Assembly: GCA_945870455.1 (NCBI GenBank)
Contig: CAMBSL010000036.1
Location: 1 to 33,926, forward strand
Source of the DNA: Pirellula staleyi DSM 6068
Lineage (GTDB): Bacteria > Planctomycetota > Planctomycetia > Pirellulales > Pirellulaceae
Direction of reading: 5' to 3'
DNA length: 33,926 bases
In this document: in pieces, positions 25,519 through 33,788 of the stretch
How positions within the stretch are numbered: position 1 is the stretch's first letter
How the letters are laid out: every line of letters starts with the position of its first letter
Notes under the pieces: model-generated
The model's input: only the letters and a program-made list of their open reading frames with translations
The model's database searches: none
What the model was told of the DNA's origin: nothing
Translations under genes and position numbers: made by a program

Positions 25519-27426
25519 ATGACACGTGTGTCACAATCGGATTGCCCCGGACTCCTGACCACTTTATTTGCTGTTGTTAGCCAATTGCTTGCTCGCCAAC
25601 CTAAATCGATCGGTAACTACGTTTCGGCTTCCTGGCCTGTTTTGGTGGGGTCACTGGTTGCCGGAATCTGCCTTGCAGCTATCGTTCTGGCGATTCTCGG
25701 AGAGAGCCATCGTCAACGTTGGCAATCCGCTCAGCAAGCTCTCGCGATCGCCGATTTGAGCGCTATTGAAGCCATGCGTCGTATTGGAATGGTCGCTGCG
25801 ACGACTCCTGCGCTGCAACGCATAGAATCGATAACGTCCGTGTCACAAACTTCGATCGAAGCGTTACGAAAAAATGGCGAGATCCTTTGGCTAGAATCGT
25901 CGGATTTTTTCGATGCAACCCATGCCAAGGAGCAAGTACCCGAGAGCATTCAAACCGCCTGGAGCAACGAACCCAACAACTATCAGCGACTCAAAGTGAC
26001 AAAACAATTGGACCCATTGTTTTCACCCTTGAAGCAACTCACCGTCATTCGGAGGTTTTCACCTCAAGACATCGACGGACTGCATTTTTTCGATTGGTTG
26101 TTGGGGATCGGTTTATGTTCCTTGAGTTGTGGTGCGGGCGTTTGGCTCACCACCTCGCGATATCGTCGACAACAGTTATTGCAGTTGCTCGCCGAGTGGG
26201 CAAAGGACAGTGATCGAGGGTTTCAAGCCAGCGACGCCTTCCCTAACACGACAACCCTCCAGTCGATCGAACCGCAGATCTCGCAAATCGTTCGAAGTGC
26301 CTCGCGATCGATGCGTGCACGGCTTGAAACCATTCAGCAGTCTGCGGAACAGTCCTCCCGCGTGATGTCGGCAATGCCGGTCGGAGTCGTAGCATTTGAC
26401 CCATCATTAAAACTTCTATTTGTCAACCGAGCAGGTCGGGAACTACTCAAGTTATCTGAGGCGACGCAATTCGGCCAATCGCTTGTAGAAGTCGTTCGGC
26501 ACCCCATCGTTGTCAGTCTCATTCAACAAGTCTCGCTCGAGCCTCAATCGCAGGAGATTGAGTTGGAACTACCATTGAGCAAAACAACATTGCGATTGCG
26601 AGCACAGCCTCTTCAAGAGCCCCATGCTTTGCTCGAACCCGCCGCTCGGAATGGTGTGTTGCTAACCATCACGGACGAAACCCGACTCAAGCAACTTGAG
26701 AATGCCCGCCGCGATTTCACGGCGAACGTTTCGCATGAACTCAAGACTCCGTTATCGGCGATCAAGGCTTACGCAGAAACGCTTCTCATCGGAGCCCTGG
26801 AGGATGCAGATGCCAGTCGCAGATTTGTCGAACGGATCAGCGAGCAGGCCAATCGGCTGGACATCTTGATTCGAGATTTGCTCCATTTAACTAAGTTGCA
26901 GTCCCAACCGGACAAGCCCTTGCTCAGAAACCTGCAGCTAGAAGATGTGCTCAAAACGTGCCTCGAAGAACATCGCACCATAGGCCTCTCCAAGAACGTT
27001 GCAATCGATGCTTCTGGCGTCGGCAAGAACTGCCTCGTCGAAGCGGATCTTGAGTCGCTACGAACGGTTATTGGAAACTTGTTAAGCAACGCTGTCCGAT
27101 ACAACCGACCCGGTGGCTGGATCAAGGTCTCGACGCGAATGGAAACGCACTTCGTTAACTTGATTGTCGAAGACAATGGAGTCGGAATACCGCCAGAAGA
27201 CCTCGATCGTATCTTCGAACGCTTCTATCGTGTTGAGAAAGCCAGAAGCCAAGATTCGGGTGGAACCGGTCTCGGGTTAGCCATCGTCAAACATCTTGTT
27301 CAGGCCATCTCTGCCGACATCAAAGTTCGCAGCGTTCTCGGCCAAGGGAGCGCATTCGAACTACGACTGAAACGGTCTACTCTTGGAAACATCCAAGAAC
27401 ATGGCGAAGGCATGCTTCAAGCTTAG
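25519..27426 (+). CDS. PhoR-like sensor histidine kinase
   Basis: The protein is 635 residues from ATG 25519. It has two transmembrane helices (about 38-62, WPVLVGSLVAGICLAAIVLA; about 190-212, LLGIGLCSLSCGAGVWLTTS) with a periplasmic loop between. A PAS domain (about 285-390; MSAMPVGVVAFDPSLKLLFV) is followed by the HisKA phosphoacceptor motif VSHELKTPLSAIKAYAETLL with His406. The ATPase domain shows the N box NLLSNAVRYN, G1 DNGVGIP, F box FERFYRVEKA and G2 GGTGLGLAIVKHL. It should phosphorylate a response regulator, but no receiver-domain gene lies in the window, so it is an orphan here. Its last 50 bases overlap the end of the convergent epimerase gene. Confidence 0.93.
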   Translation: MTRVSQSDCPGLLTTLFAVVSQLLARQPKSIGNYVSASWPVLVGSLVAGICLAAIVLAILGESHRQRWQSAQQALAIADLSAIEAMRRIGMVAATTPALQRIESITSVSQTSIEALRKNGEILWLESSDFFDATHAKEQVPESIQTAWSNEPNNYQRLKVTKQLDPLFSPLKQLTVIRRFSPQDIDGLHFFDWLLGIGLCSLSCGAGVWLTTSRYRRQQLLQLLAEWAKDSDRGFQASDAFPNTTTLQSIEPQISQIVRSASRSMRARLETIQQSAEQSSRVMSAMPVGVVAFDPSLKLLFVNRAGRELLKLSEATQFGQSLVEVVRHPIVVSLIQQVSLEPQSQEIELELPLSKTTLRLRAQPLQEPHALLEPAARNGVLLTITDETRLKQLENARRDFTANVSHELKTPLSAIKAYAETLLIGALEDADASRRFVERISEQANRLDILIRDLLHLTKLQSQPDKPLLRNLQLEDVLKTCLEEHRTIGLSKNVAIDASGVGKNCLVEADLESLRTVIGNLLSNAVRYNRPGGWIKVSTRMETHFVNLIVEDNGVGIPPEDLDRIFERFYRVEKARSQDSGGTGLGLAIVKHLVQAISADIKVRSVLGQGSAFELRLKRSTLGNIQEHGEGMLQA

Positions 27427-28783
27427 GTGTGCGAAAAGGAAACCCCTCCTCGGTTAATCGTTTGCAGTCCGCTCGCGTACTTGTTAAGAGCATTGCGTCC
27501 GCCATTTCCCCTAAAAGAATCCTCAATGCAAATGCAGGTGCGGGAAGAATCGCTGGACGATGAATGACCTGTCCCAACGTTTGAACAAAGGCACGGTTAT
27601 CCGTCTGCTCAGGTGCGACCAAATTGGTTGCCCCTTCGCTTTTGGGATTCACGGCCAAAAAGAGAAATGCCGCCGCAGCATCGTCAACATGAATCCAACT
27701 CCAATATTGCCGACCGTTGCCAATCGGACCACCGAGCCCCAGCCGAAAAGGTAAGAGCATTTTTGCTAACGCACCTTGTTGCGGATGCAACGCGATCCCC
27801 AATCGCCCAATCGCAACACGGTTGCCTGAGCAGCGGTTGAACTCCATGGCGGCAGATTCCCAGTCGCGCGCTAGTGACGCCAAAAAGTCGTCGCCAAAGG
27901 GTTGGGATTCGTCAAGCACTTGATCGCCTCGCTCGCCGTAACATCCAACGCCAGACGCGCAAATGAATGCTCTCGGCGGAGATTGCAATCGGCAAAGATC
28001 GCGGACCAGAGCGGTCGTCCCTGCAACGCGACTGTCCCGAATCGATTGCTTGGCCGATTGGGTCCACCGCGACGAAGCGATCCCTTGACCAGCAAGATGC
28101 ACGACTGCATCAAGATTGGACATGGCGTCAATATCGCTGAATCCATCTGTTTGGTCCCATACGACAGACGACGCGGACAAGGGGAACAGCTCGTTCCGCG
28201 AGTCTTTGCGAAGAATGCACACTGCTTTATGCCCAAAAACAGAAATGAGGTCGACCAATCGCCGACCAATCATCCCGGTACTACCGGTGACACCAATACG
28301 AAGCTTACGACCAAAGACATGCGGTTCGAGAAAATCCTTTAGCTTAAGATCCGCTTGAGTCGTCAAGTGACGATAGGCAAACATCGAATCAAGTTTAGAT
28401 TGGACGATCGGTAGAGCCAGTTTCCCCGGCGAGCCGAATTTCATCTCGAATTGAATACGGTCGTGCAGGATTGAGTTTTCTGAGTCCACGTTTTCAAAGT
28501 GATGATCGTGAACCCAACTCTGAAACGGTCCGGAGAGCTGGACGTCTTGGAAACTATTCGGCCCGTCTAATTGTGTGTGTTTGGCATGCCAACGAACAGG
28601 AACTCCGAAAATCGAGTTCCGAATAATGACTTCAGATCCTACGGCGAGCGAGTCACTGCGGCGTTCAATACAAACTTTTTCCCAGGGTGGGATGAGGCGA
28701 TCGATGGCGCCTGGATTGGCGTGATACTCGAATAACTCTTGGCGATCTTGGGGGATAGCTGTGGATCGCTCGAAGAGAGGCAT
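27377..28783 (-). CDS. SRPBCC domain fused to TIGR01777-type SDR epimerase
   Basis: The protein is 468 residues from ATG 28783, which follows the sigma-factor stop by three bases (TGA-ACC-ATG), so the two are one operon. Residues 1-150 form an SRPBCC/START-like ligand-binding domain (FERSTAIPQDRQELFEYHAN, WVHDHHFENVDSENSILHDR, QFEMKFGSPGKLALPIVQSK). Residues about 160-465 are an atypical SDR of the TIGR01777 (YfcH) family: NAD(P) loop GVTGSTGMIGRRLV, NLDAVVHLAGQGIASSRWT, SGVGCYGERGD, RLGIALHPQQGALAKMLLPF and SWIHVDDAAAAFLFL. The tail GFPFRTPKLEACLRHVL is also typical. Fusions of these two domains are common; the substrate is unknown. In other bacteria such genes are, from memory, often under light or stress regulators. 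Confidence 0.88.
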   Translation of the reverse strand: MPLFERSTAIPQDRQELFEYHANPGAIDRLIPPWEKVCIERRSDSLAVGSEVIIRNSIFGVPVRWHAKHTQLDGPNSFQDVQLSGPFQSWVHDHHFENVDSENSILHDRIQFEMKFGSPGKLALPIVQSKLDSMFAYRHLTTQADLKLKDFLEPHVFGRKLRIGVTGSTGMIGRRLVDLISVFGHKAVCILRKDSRNELFPLSASSVVWDQTDGFSDIDAMSNLDAVVHLAGQGIASSRWTQSAKQSIRDSRVAGTTALVRDLCRLQSPPRAFICASGVGCYGERGDQVLDESQPFGDDFLASLARDWESAAMEFNRCSGNRVAIGRLGIALHPQQGALAKMLLPFRLGLGGPIGNGRQYWSWIHVDDAAAAFLFLAVNPKSEGATNLVAPEQTDNRAFVQTLGQVIHRPAILPAPAFALRILLGEMADAMLLTSTRADCKRLTEEGFPFRTPKLEACLRHVLGCFQE

Positions 28784-28786
28784 GGT

Positions 28787-29875
28787 TCAAACGTCTGGTT
28801 CGGAAAGCGGAGTCAATTCAACCATACCACGAAGTTTGTCGAGAGCACGCTTTTCCAACTGGCGAATGCGTTCTTTCGACACGCCTAGTTTATCCGCGAG
28901 TCGCTGTAGCGTCTGAATGCGTCGGTGTCCACCGAGCGAGAATCTTGCACGAATGATGAATTTCTCTCGCCGGTCCAAATCATCCAGCATGGTCGACAAC
29001 TTAGAACGAAGTTCATTCCAACGCGACTCGCTCATCGACGATTCCTTTTGATCGTCACTGATATCTATGCCGTTTTCGTGGATGCTGCTAGTGTTTCGCT
29101 GACGTTCGGCTTGCTTCTCCATGACGCGCCGATAGGAATTCCGGCGTACGACCTGGGTAGCATACGTGCTGAAACGGAAACCAAGACCGACGTCAAACTT
29201 ATCAACTGCCCGCAACAATGCAATGATTCCATCGCTCAGCAAGTCATCGAATCCGTTTTGAAGATTGACAAATTTTTTCACGATGGAAATGACGAGCCGC
29301 ATATTCGACTTCACAATGAAATCTCGGTACCAATCTGCGGCTTTCAACAAGCCCTCGATCCGGCGAAGGTTCCAGCAATGGGGCTTTTCGATATTCAATG
29401 TCGATCGCAGTTGTTCTGCACGAAAGCGAAGATAATTCATCCGATGAAACAAACTTCTTTCCTCGTCGGGCGACAGTAGCTTTGCTTCGCAGAGTCGGGC
29501 CAGATGGGGCGGCAGTGCAGCCACTTTCGATGCCTTGGCCGGAGATTGCTCGATTCCCGTACCAAGAAAGATGTCTCCGAGAATTTCGCCTTCCGCCGTG
29601 GGTTCCGAAAAGCGTTCACTGGCAATGAACTCAACCTTTTGGGCGAGCAATCGCTTCACTTCTAGAGACAAGTCCAACGCCGATTTTTGTTCCGGGCAAG
29701 ACAGTTGGAGGAAGTGGCTGAACTGCTCTTCAACGGTTTTCTTCTTGAAAGTCTTCAGCGATTTGACGCTCACAGCATTTCTCGTAGATTTTACCGTTTT
29801 CGAGGTTGGAGATTTCCGCTTAGGCGAACCGGTTAATGGTTTGCTCAATGCTGTGGGGTGCAATATTTTGGCCAT
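28787..29875 (-). CDS. Sigma-70 family RNA polymerase sigma factor (RpoD/SigA-related, planctomycete type)
   Basis: The protein is 362 residues from ATG 29875, with GGAG eight bases upstream. A basic Lys/Ser/Thr-rich N-terminus is followed by region 1.2-like LSPDEERSLFHRMNYLRFRA, region 2 (FIVKSNMRLVISIVKKFVN, then FDDLLSDGIIALLRAVDKFD, then FSTYATQVVRRNSYRR), a shortened region 3 and region 4 (LQRLADKLGVSKERIRQLEK, the -35 helix-turn-helix). In place of the ATWWIRQ core of housekeeping factors it has ATQVVRRN, so both Trp residues used for melting the -10 are absent. It is therefore an alternative factor with its own promoter preference. It is co-transcribed with the SRPBCC-epimerase and divergent from the MerR-type regulator. 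Confidence 0.9.
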   Translation of the reverse strand: MAKILHPTALSKPLTGSPKRKSPTSKTVKSTRNAVSVKSLKTFKKKTVEEQFSHFLQLSCPEQKSALDLSLEVKRLLAQKVEFIASERFSEPTAEGEILGDIFLGTGIEQSPAKASKVAALPPHLARLCEAKLLSPDEERSLFHRMNYLRFRAEQLRSTLNIEKPHCWNLRRIEGLLKAADWYRDFIVKSNMRLVISIVKKFVNLQNGFDDLLSDGIIALLRAVDKFDVGLGFRFSTYATQVVRRNSYRRVMEKQAERQRNTSSIHENGIDISDDQKESSMSESRWNELRSKLSTMLDDLDRREKFIIRARFSLGGHRRIQTLQRLADKLGVSKERIRQLEKRALDKLRGMVELTPLSEPDV

Positions 29876-30207
29876 TATTGTCTCCAGTAAGGATGGCCTA
29901 GGGGGGGGCTCATCGAAATTCAGGTCGGAAGAATTCTTTGTCTGAGCAGCAATTCCGCCCGTATCGTTCGACCCGTTGGTTTCTACCGAATGTTAACTCG
30001 GTGATCAAGTCGTTATTTAAAGTTTCTCGCCAAAGTCGTCCGAAGCGGAGCTTGCCAACATCCTGATAATTTATCAATGATTTTATTGCTTGATTTATCG
30101 GCGATGAGCAGCATATACTCCCGCTTTGGGACGTTTTGGACTCCTAGAGATTCAATCAGAATCTCTAAGGTTTTGGACGTATTTGGCTTACTTTATCTAG
30201 GTGCATT
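29876..30207. promoter_or_regulatory. Divergent control region between sigma factor and MerR-type regulator
   Basis: No gene fits in these 332 bases. They hold a perfect dyad TAGAGATTC-AATCA-GAATCTCTA (30145-30167), a smaller dyad ACCGA/TCGGT (29985-30002) around GTTAAC, a run of eight G at 29901-29908 in the sigma-factor leader, and three copies of TTTTGGAC at 30134, 30171 and 30206, about 36 bases apart. The third overlaps the TTG start of the regulator. The arrangement looks like a set of operators for both genes. Confidence 0.6.
30090..30119 (+). promoter_or_regulatory. Sigma-70 type promoter for the MerR-type regulator
   Basis: TTGATT (30090-30095), an 18-base spacer and TATACT (30114-30119) point rightward. 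The start would fall near 30126, placing the 9-bp dyad and the TTTTGGAC copies within the transcribed leader. Confidence 0.4.
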
Positions 30208-31110
30208 TTGGACGAAAATTTTACTCCAAGGCAAGTTGCTACGGCGTTACAAGTCAGCGAGTCCTCAGTAAAGCGATGGTGCGACTTAGGTGTCATACGG
30301 ACGGACAGAACGGTCGGGGGCCATCGCCGAATTCCTCTCGAGTTCCTCCTGGATTTTCTTGAGAAAACGAACCGTCGCGTCGTGCAACCTTCTGCGATAG
30401 GGCTCGATCAGCCACAGGAGATAGGTCGCATCAGCGACCAAGGCGCCTTGAACAGGGAAAGCTTACAGGCGACATTCGAGACTGCTTTGATTGCCGGTGA
30501 TGAGTCAATCTGTCGCAGGATTTTGAGTGCATGGTACGCCATGCACGGGGGAATTGCTACCGTCTCGGACGAACTATTGGGCCCAACATTTCGTTCGATT
30601 GGCGAAAATCGGGAGAATGGAAAAGTCGAAATCTATGAAGAAAGAAGAGCCTGCGATATTTGCTACCGTTTGCTTCACGAGCTTCGTCGACTGTTACCCG
30701 AGCCGCAAGGGTTTGCGCCGCTCGCGATGGGAGGAGCAGCGTCCGGGGACGGAACTCAGCTCCCCTCGCAAGTGATTGAAATTGTCTTCCGCGAATATGG
30801 CTGGAGGACGATTTGCCTTGGTTCTAACCTTCCTTTTAGAACCATGCTATCCGCTGCACGCAAGCACATGCCCAAGATATTTTGGCTGAGCAGCACGTAC
30901 ATCGAAAACACCGATGTATTTCTGAGCGAATATGCACGGTTCGCGAAAAGTCTGCCCAAAGGAATCATGTTACTGGTTGGCGGGCGTGCGCTTAATGACG
31001 AGATCCGACAGAAAATGGTCTTTTCCTCCCATTGTGACACAATGCTACAGTTGTCGAATCTAGCCAAAACCCTCCGAGTCGGTTCGCGGCCTGCGGATCC
31101 GCAAATTTAG
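30208..31110 (+). CDS. MerR-type HTH regulator with degenerate cobalamin-binding fold (CarH/LitR-like)
   Basis: The protein is 300 residues from a TTG at 30208, with AGGTG just upstream; no other start keeps the full HTH. Residues 4-53 are a MerR/excisionase-like winged helix (FTPRQVATALQVSESSVKRW, VGGHRRIPLEFLLDFL). Residues about 85-165 match the four-helix B12-binding bundle, and about 170-290 the Rossmann-like B12 domain (VIEIVFREYGWRTICLGSNL, then MLLVGGRAL). The ligand residues differ. The W-x9-EH motif of CarH is R135...E145-R146, and the H and G of D-x-H-x-x-G are T183 and P186 in GDGTQLPS. It therefore probably does not bind adenosylcobalamin in the known way. It is divergent from the sigma-factor operon, which it likely controls. 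Confidence 0.8.
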   Translation: MDENFTPRQVATALQVSESSVKRWCDLGVIRTDRTVGGHRRIPLEFLLDFLEKTNRRVVQPSAIGLDQPQEIGRISDQGALNRESLQATFETALIAGDESICRRILSAWYAMHGGIATVSDELLGPTFRSIGENRENGKVEIYEERRACDICYRLLHELRRLLPEPQGFAPLAMGGAASGDGTQLPSQVIEIVFREYGWRTICLGSNLPFRTMLSAARKHMPKIFWLSSTYIENTDVFLSEYARFAKSLPKGIMLLVGGRALNDEIRQKMVFSSHCDTMLQLSNLAKTLRVGSRPADPQI

Positions 31111-31338
31111 ATTTTGGTTGGAAAAGAAGTTGTTCGGTGCTTCTTTAAGGCGAGCAGCGGACCACACGCCGATCGTTCCTCAAGGCGTGCCACCCAATTT
31201 ATTGGTAGATTTCAAACGGCCAATGGCATACAATTTGAGTACACATTGAGTTTTTGTCTGCTACGAACAGGCAGTGACCTTTCAAACGTTCCTCGCGAGT
31301 CCGTATGACAGGTCAATTCTCCTCGATAAGAAGCTTGG

Positions 31339-33018
31339 ATGGTTATGTCTATCGGTACGAACGAAGTCAACGGCTTTGGAACTGAGCTTCCCGAATTTAG
31401 CGAATCCGCAAAAACGGATCCACGGACGCAGCTTCCGCAACCACTCGCCACTGTCGCCCAATCCACCGTTCCTCTTGAATTGCCCTCGCTGTTAGGGCAG
31501 CCGAACGAAGGCGTCGTTCGACGAGTTGGTTGGTGGGCTGCCGTACCGAGTTGGTTTGTAAGCACGGTATTCCATGTTGGAGTCATTCTGATCCTCGCTG
31601 CGTGGAATATCGAGCCGATCAAACGAGAACTGAAACTGATGTTGGTTTCGTCGGAGTCACTTAACGACGGCGAAGCACTGGAGGAGTTCGCAACAGATGA
31701 GGCAATGGCATCCGAGTTAGAATCGAGTGAGACTGAGACTGAGGACACGGCATCTGCGTCCCCGGTCGTCGACTCAACTATCGCTGAAGCGCAGGTTGAA
31801 ATGGATTTCGGAGACGTGGTTGCTACCAACATGCCAGCTGTGCAGATGACGAGCATGACCCAAAGCTTGATTCCCAAGAGCGGATTGTCGGCCCAAGCAA
31901 ACGCGGCCATGCGAGCCGCACTGAATAGTCGATCCAAAGAAACGAAACGGGATCTGCTCAGCAAGTACGGCGGGACGTCCGACACGGAGAAAGCGGTGTC
32001 GATGGCTCTCAAATGGCTGGCCGCTCACCAAGATCCCAATACGGGCGCTTGGAGTTTAACCCACTCCATCGTTTGCAATGGGCAATGCGACCACGCAGGT
32101 AAACGTCGCTTTAGCCAGAACGCCGCAACAGGGCTTGCACTCATGTGCTTCTTGGGAGCTGGCCAAACCCATTTGGAGGGCGAATACAAGCAGACGGTAT
32201 TCAAGGGCCTTGGTTTCTTGATCAAGAACATGAAGTTTCAAAAGGGGCTTGGCTCTTGGTATGTCGGCGGTGGAGGCCAAGGATATGATGACATGTACGC
32301 GCATGGCATCGCATCGATCGCTATGTGCGAAGCATTCGGAATGACCAAAGACCCAGCACTTTTGGAAGCTGCTCAAAACGGCGTTAACTTTCTTGCCTAT
32401 GCTCAAAACCCTTCCACGGGTGGTTGGCACTACGCACCGCAAGGACTTGGCGATACCTCCGTGGTTGGCTGGCAAATGATGGCGTTGAAGAGCGCTGCGA
32501 TGAGTGGGCTGTCCGTTGATTTGAATGTCGTTCGCAAAGCGAACTCGTTCTTGGATCAGATGTCTTGGGGCGACTACGGTAGTTTCTATCACTACAGCCA
32601 TGGTTCCGTCAAAGATAACGCTGGATACAATTCGAGCACAACCGCCTGCGCCGTCCTTTGCCGAATGTACTCTGGCCTTCCGAAAGAACATCCATCAATC
32701 AAGATTGCAGTCGAACGATTCAGCAAAGACGGACCTAGCCCAAACAACACGTACTACAATTACTATGCAACTCAGGTCATGAAACAAGTTGGCGGACCTG
32801 AGTGGGAGAAATGGAACGTTAGAATGCGAGACAAGCTCGTCGCGTCGCAGGAGAAATCCGGCCACATGGCAGGCAGTTGGTACTGGGCGGATACTCATGG
32901 CGCCGATTCTGGGGGGCGTTTGTACATCACCTGCATGGCGACAATGATGCTGGAAGTCTATTACCGCTACATGCCTCTCTACGGCGACAAAGCTGAGGAA
33001 GATGCGTTTGCGCTCTAG
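31339..33018 (+). CDS. Membrane-anchored squalene-cyclase-fold repeat protein
   Basis: The protein is 559 residues from ATG 31339; ATG 31345 is equally possible. About 60 polar residues lead to one transmembrane helix (71-90, SWFVSTVFHVGVILILAAWN), like a TonB-type N-terminal anchor. A very acidic Ser/Glu/Thr linker spans about 104-165. Alpha/alpha-toroid repeats run from about 215 to the end, with the QW-like pattern DPNTGAWSLTHS, GLGSWYVGGGGQGYDD, NPSTGGWHYAPQGLGD, SSTTACAVLCRM and HMAGSWYWADTHG. The DxDD motif of triterpene cyclases is missing. It is probably a periplasmic structural or binding protein of a planctomycete family of unknown role, similar in fold to 277-1923. Confidence 0.82.
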   Translation: MVMSIGTNEVNGFGTELPEFSESAKTDPRTQLPQPLATVAQSTVPLELPSLLGQPNEGVVRRVGWWAAVPSWFVSTVFHVGVILILAAWNIEPIKRELKLMLVSSESLNDGEALEEFATDEAMASELESSETETEDTASASPVVDSTIAEAQVEMDFGDVVATNMPAVQMTSMTQSLIPKSGLSAQANAAMRAALNSRSKETKRDLLSKYGGTSDTEKAVSMALKWLAAHQDPNTGAWSLTHSIVCNGQCDHAGKRRFSQNAATGLALMCFLGAGQTHLEGEYKQTVFKGLGFLIKNMKFQKGLGSWYVGGGGQGYDDMYAHGIASIAMCEAFGMTKDPALLEAAQNGVNFLAYAQNPSTGGWHYAPQGLGDTSVVGWQMMALKSAAMSGLSVDLNVVRKANSFLDQMSWGDYGSFYHYSHGSVKDNAGYNSSTTACAVLCRMYSGLPKEHPSIKIAVERFSKDGPSPNNTYYNYYATQVMKQVGGPEWEKWNVRMRDKLVASQEKSGHMAGSWYWADTHGADSGGRLYITCMATMMLEVYYRYMPLYGDKAEEDAFAL

Positions 33019-33035
33019 TAGCTAGATGGACGGTT

Positions 33036-33788
33036 TTATACCCACCAACCGCCATTGACATGCAAGGTCTGTCCTGTCACGTACGACGAAAGTTCGCTGC
33101 ACAAATATAGGATTACGGATGCGATTTCTTCCGGCTCGCCAAATCGCTTCATAGGAATCTGCGTTAATAATTGTTGGCGGGCTGTCTCGGGTATCGAAGC
33201 CCCCATGTCGGTAAGCACCACACCCGGCGCAACCGCATTGACGTTGATTCGACGCGATGCAAGCTCGCGGCTCAAAACCTTCGTCAACGCAATGATGCCG
33301 GCCTTTGCGGATGCGTAATTGGCTTGCCCGTAGAAACCCACCACGCCGGATATCGACGCCATATTTACGATCCGCCCTCCATCTTGGAGATAGGGAAGCG
33401 AGGTTTGACAGACTCGAAAGACCGAGGAGAGATTGGTGTCCACAACACTATCCCATTCCTCGTCAGTCAGGTTTTTTATGGTGCGATCTCGCAGAATTGC
33501 CGCATTGTTAACGAGGAAGTCCATTCGTCCGAATTTTGATTGAACAGCGTCAAAAAAACTTCTCATATCATCACGGCTTCGAACGTCTGCACGCATCACC
33601 AACGCAGAGGCACCCCATTGGTTCGCTACTTCGTCGGCTCTGAGGCGACTGATTCCGCTTTCATCGTCGAAGTAGTTAACCGCAACCGATGCACCGGCTC
33701 GCTGCAACATTGTGGCGGTTGCTTTCCCAAGTCCCTGAATAGCACCTGTGATCACTGCCACACGCCCAGACAAATCAATCGGTATCAT
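33036..33788 (-). CDS. FabG-like short-chain dehydrogenase/reductase
   Basis: The protein is 250 residues from ATG 33788. The frame is open 43 codons further but the extra part is not SDR-like. The classical SDR pattern is complete: cofactor loop VITGAIQGLGKATA, NNAAILRDRTIKNLTDEEWD, catalytic Ser in ASISGVVGFYG, YASAKAG (Tyr-x3-Lys), NAVAPGVVLTDM, and the tail SSYVTGQTLHVNGG. Length and motifs fit 3-oxoacyl-ACP reductase (FabG): NADPH reduction of beta-ketoacyl-ACP to the beta-hydroxy form. Other SDR substrates cannot be excluded. It ends 17 bases after the convergent repeat-protein gene. Confidence 0.9.
   Translation of the reverse strand: MIPIDLSGRVAVITGAIQGLGKATATMLQRAGASVAVNYFDDESGISRLRADEVANQWGASALVMRADVRSRDDMRSFFDAVQSKFGRMDFLVNNAAILRDRTIKNLTDEEWDSVVDTNLSSVFRVCQTSLPYLQDGGRIVNMASISGVVGFYGQANYASAKAGIIALTKVLSRELASRRINVNAVAPGVVLTDMGASIPETARQQLLTQIPMKRFGEPEEIASVILYLCSELSSYVTGQTLHVNGGWWV

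Noticed and set aside
29901-29908. Run of eight G in the sigma-factor leader as a phase-variable tract
   Set aside because: It lies between promoter and start codon and outside any coding frame; a single homopolymer without further evidence is not enough.
31212-32012. Minus-strand frame of 266 codons, Ser/Thr/Ala-rich
   Set aside because: It is the antisense shadow of the acidic Ser/Glu linker and N-terminus of the repeat protein at 31339.
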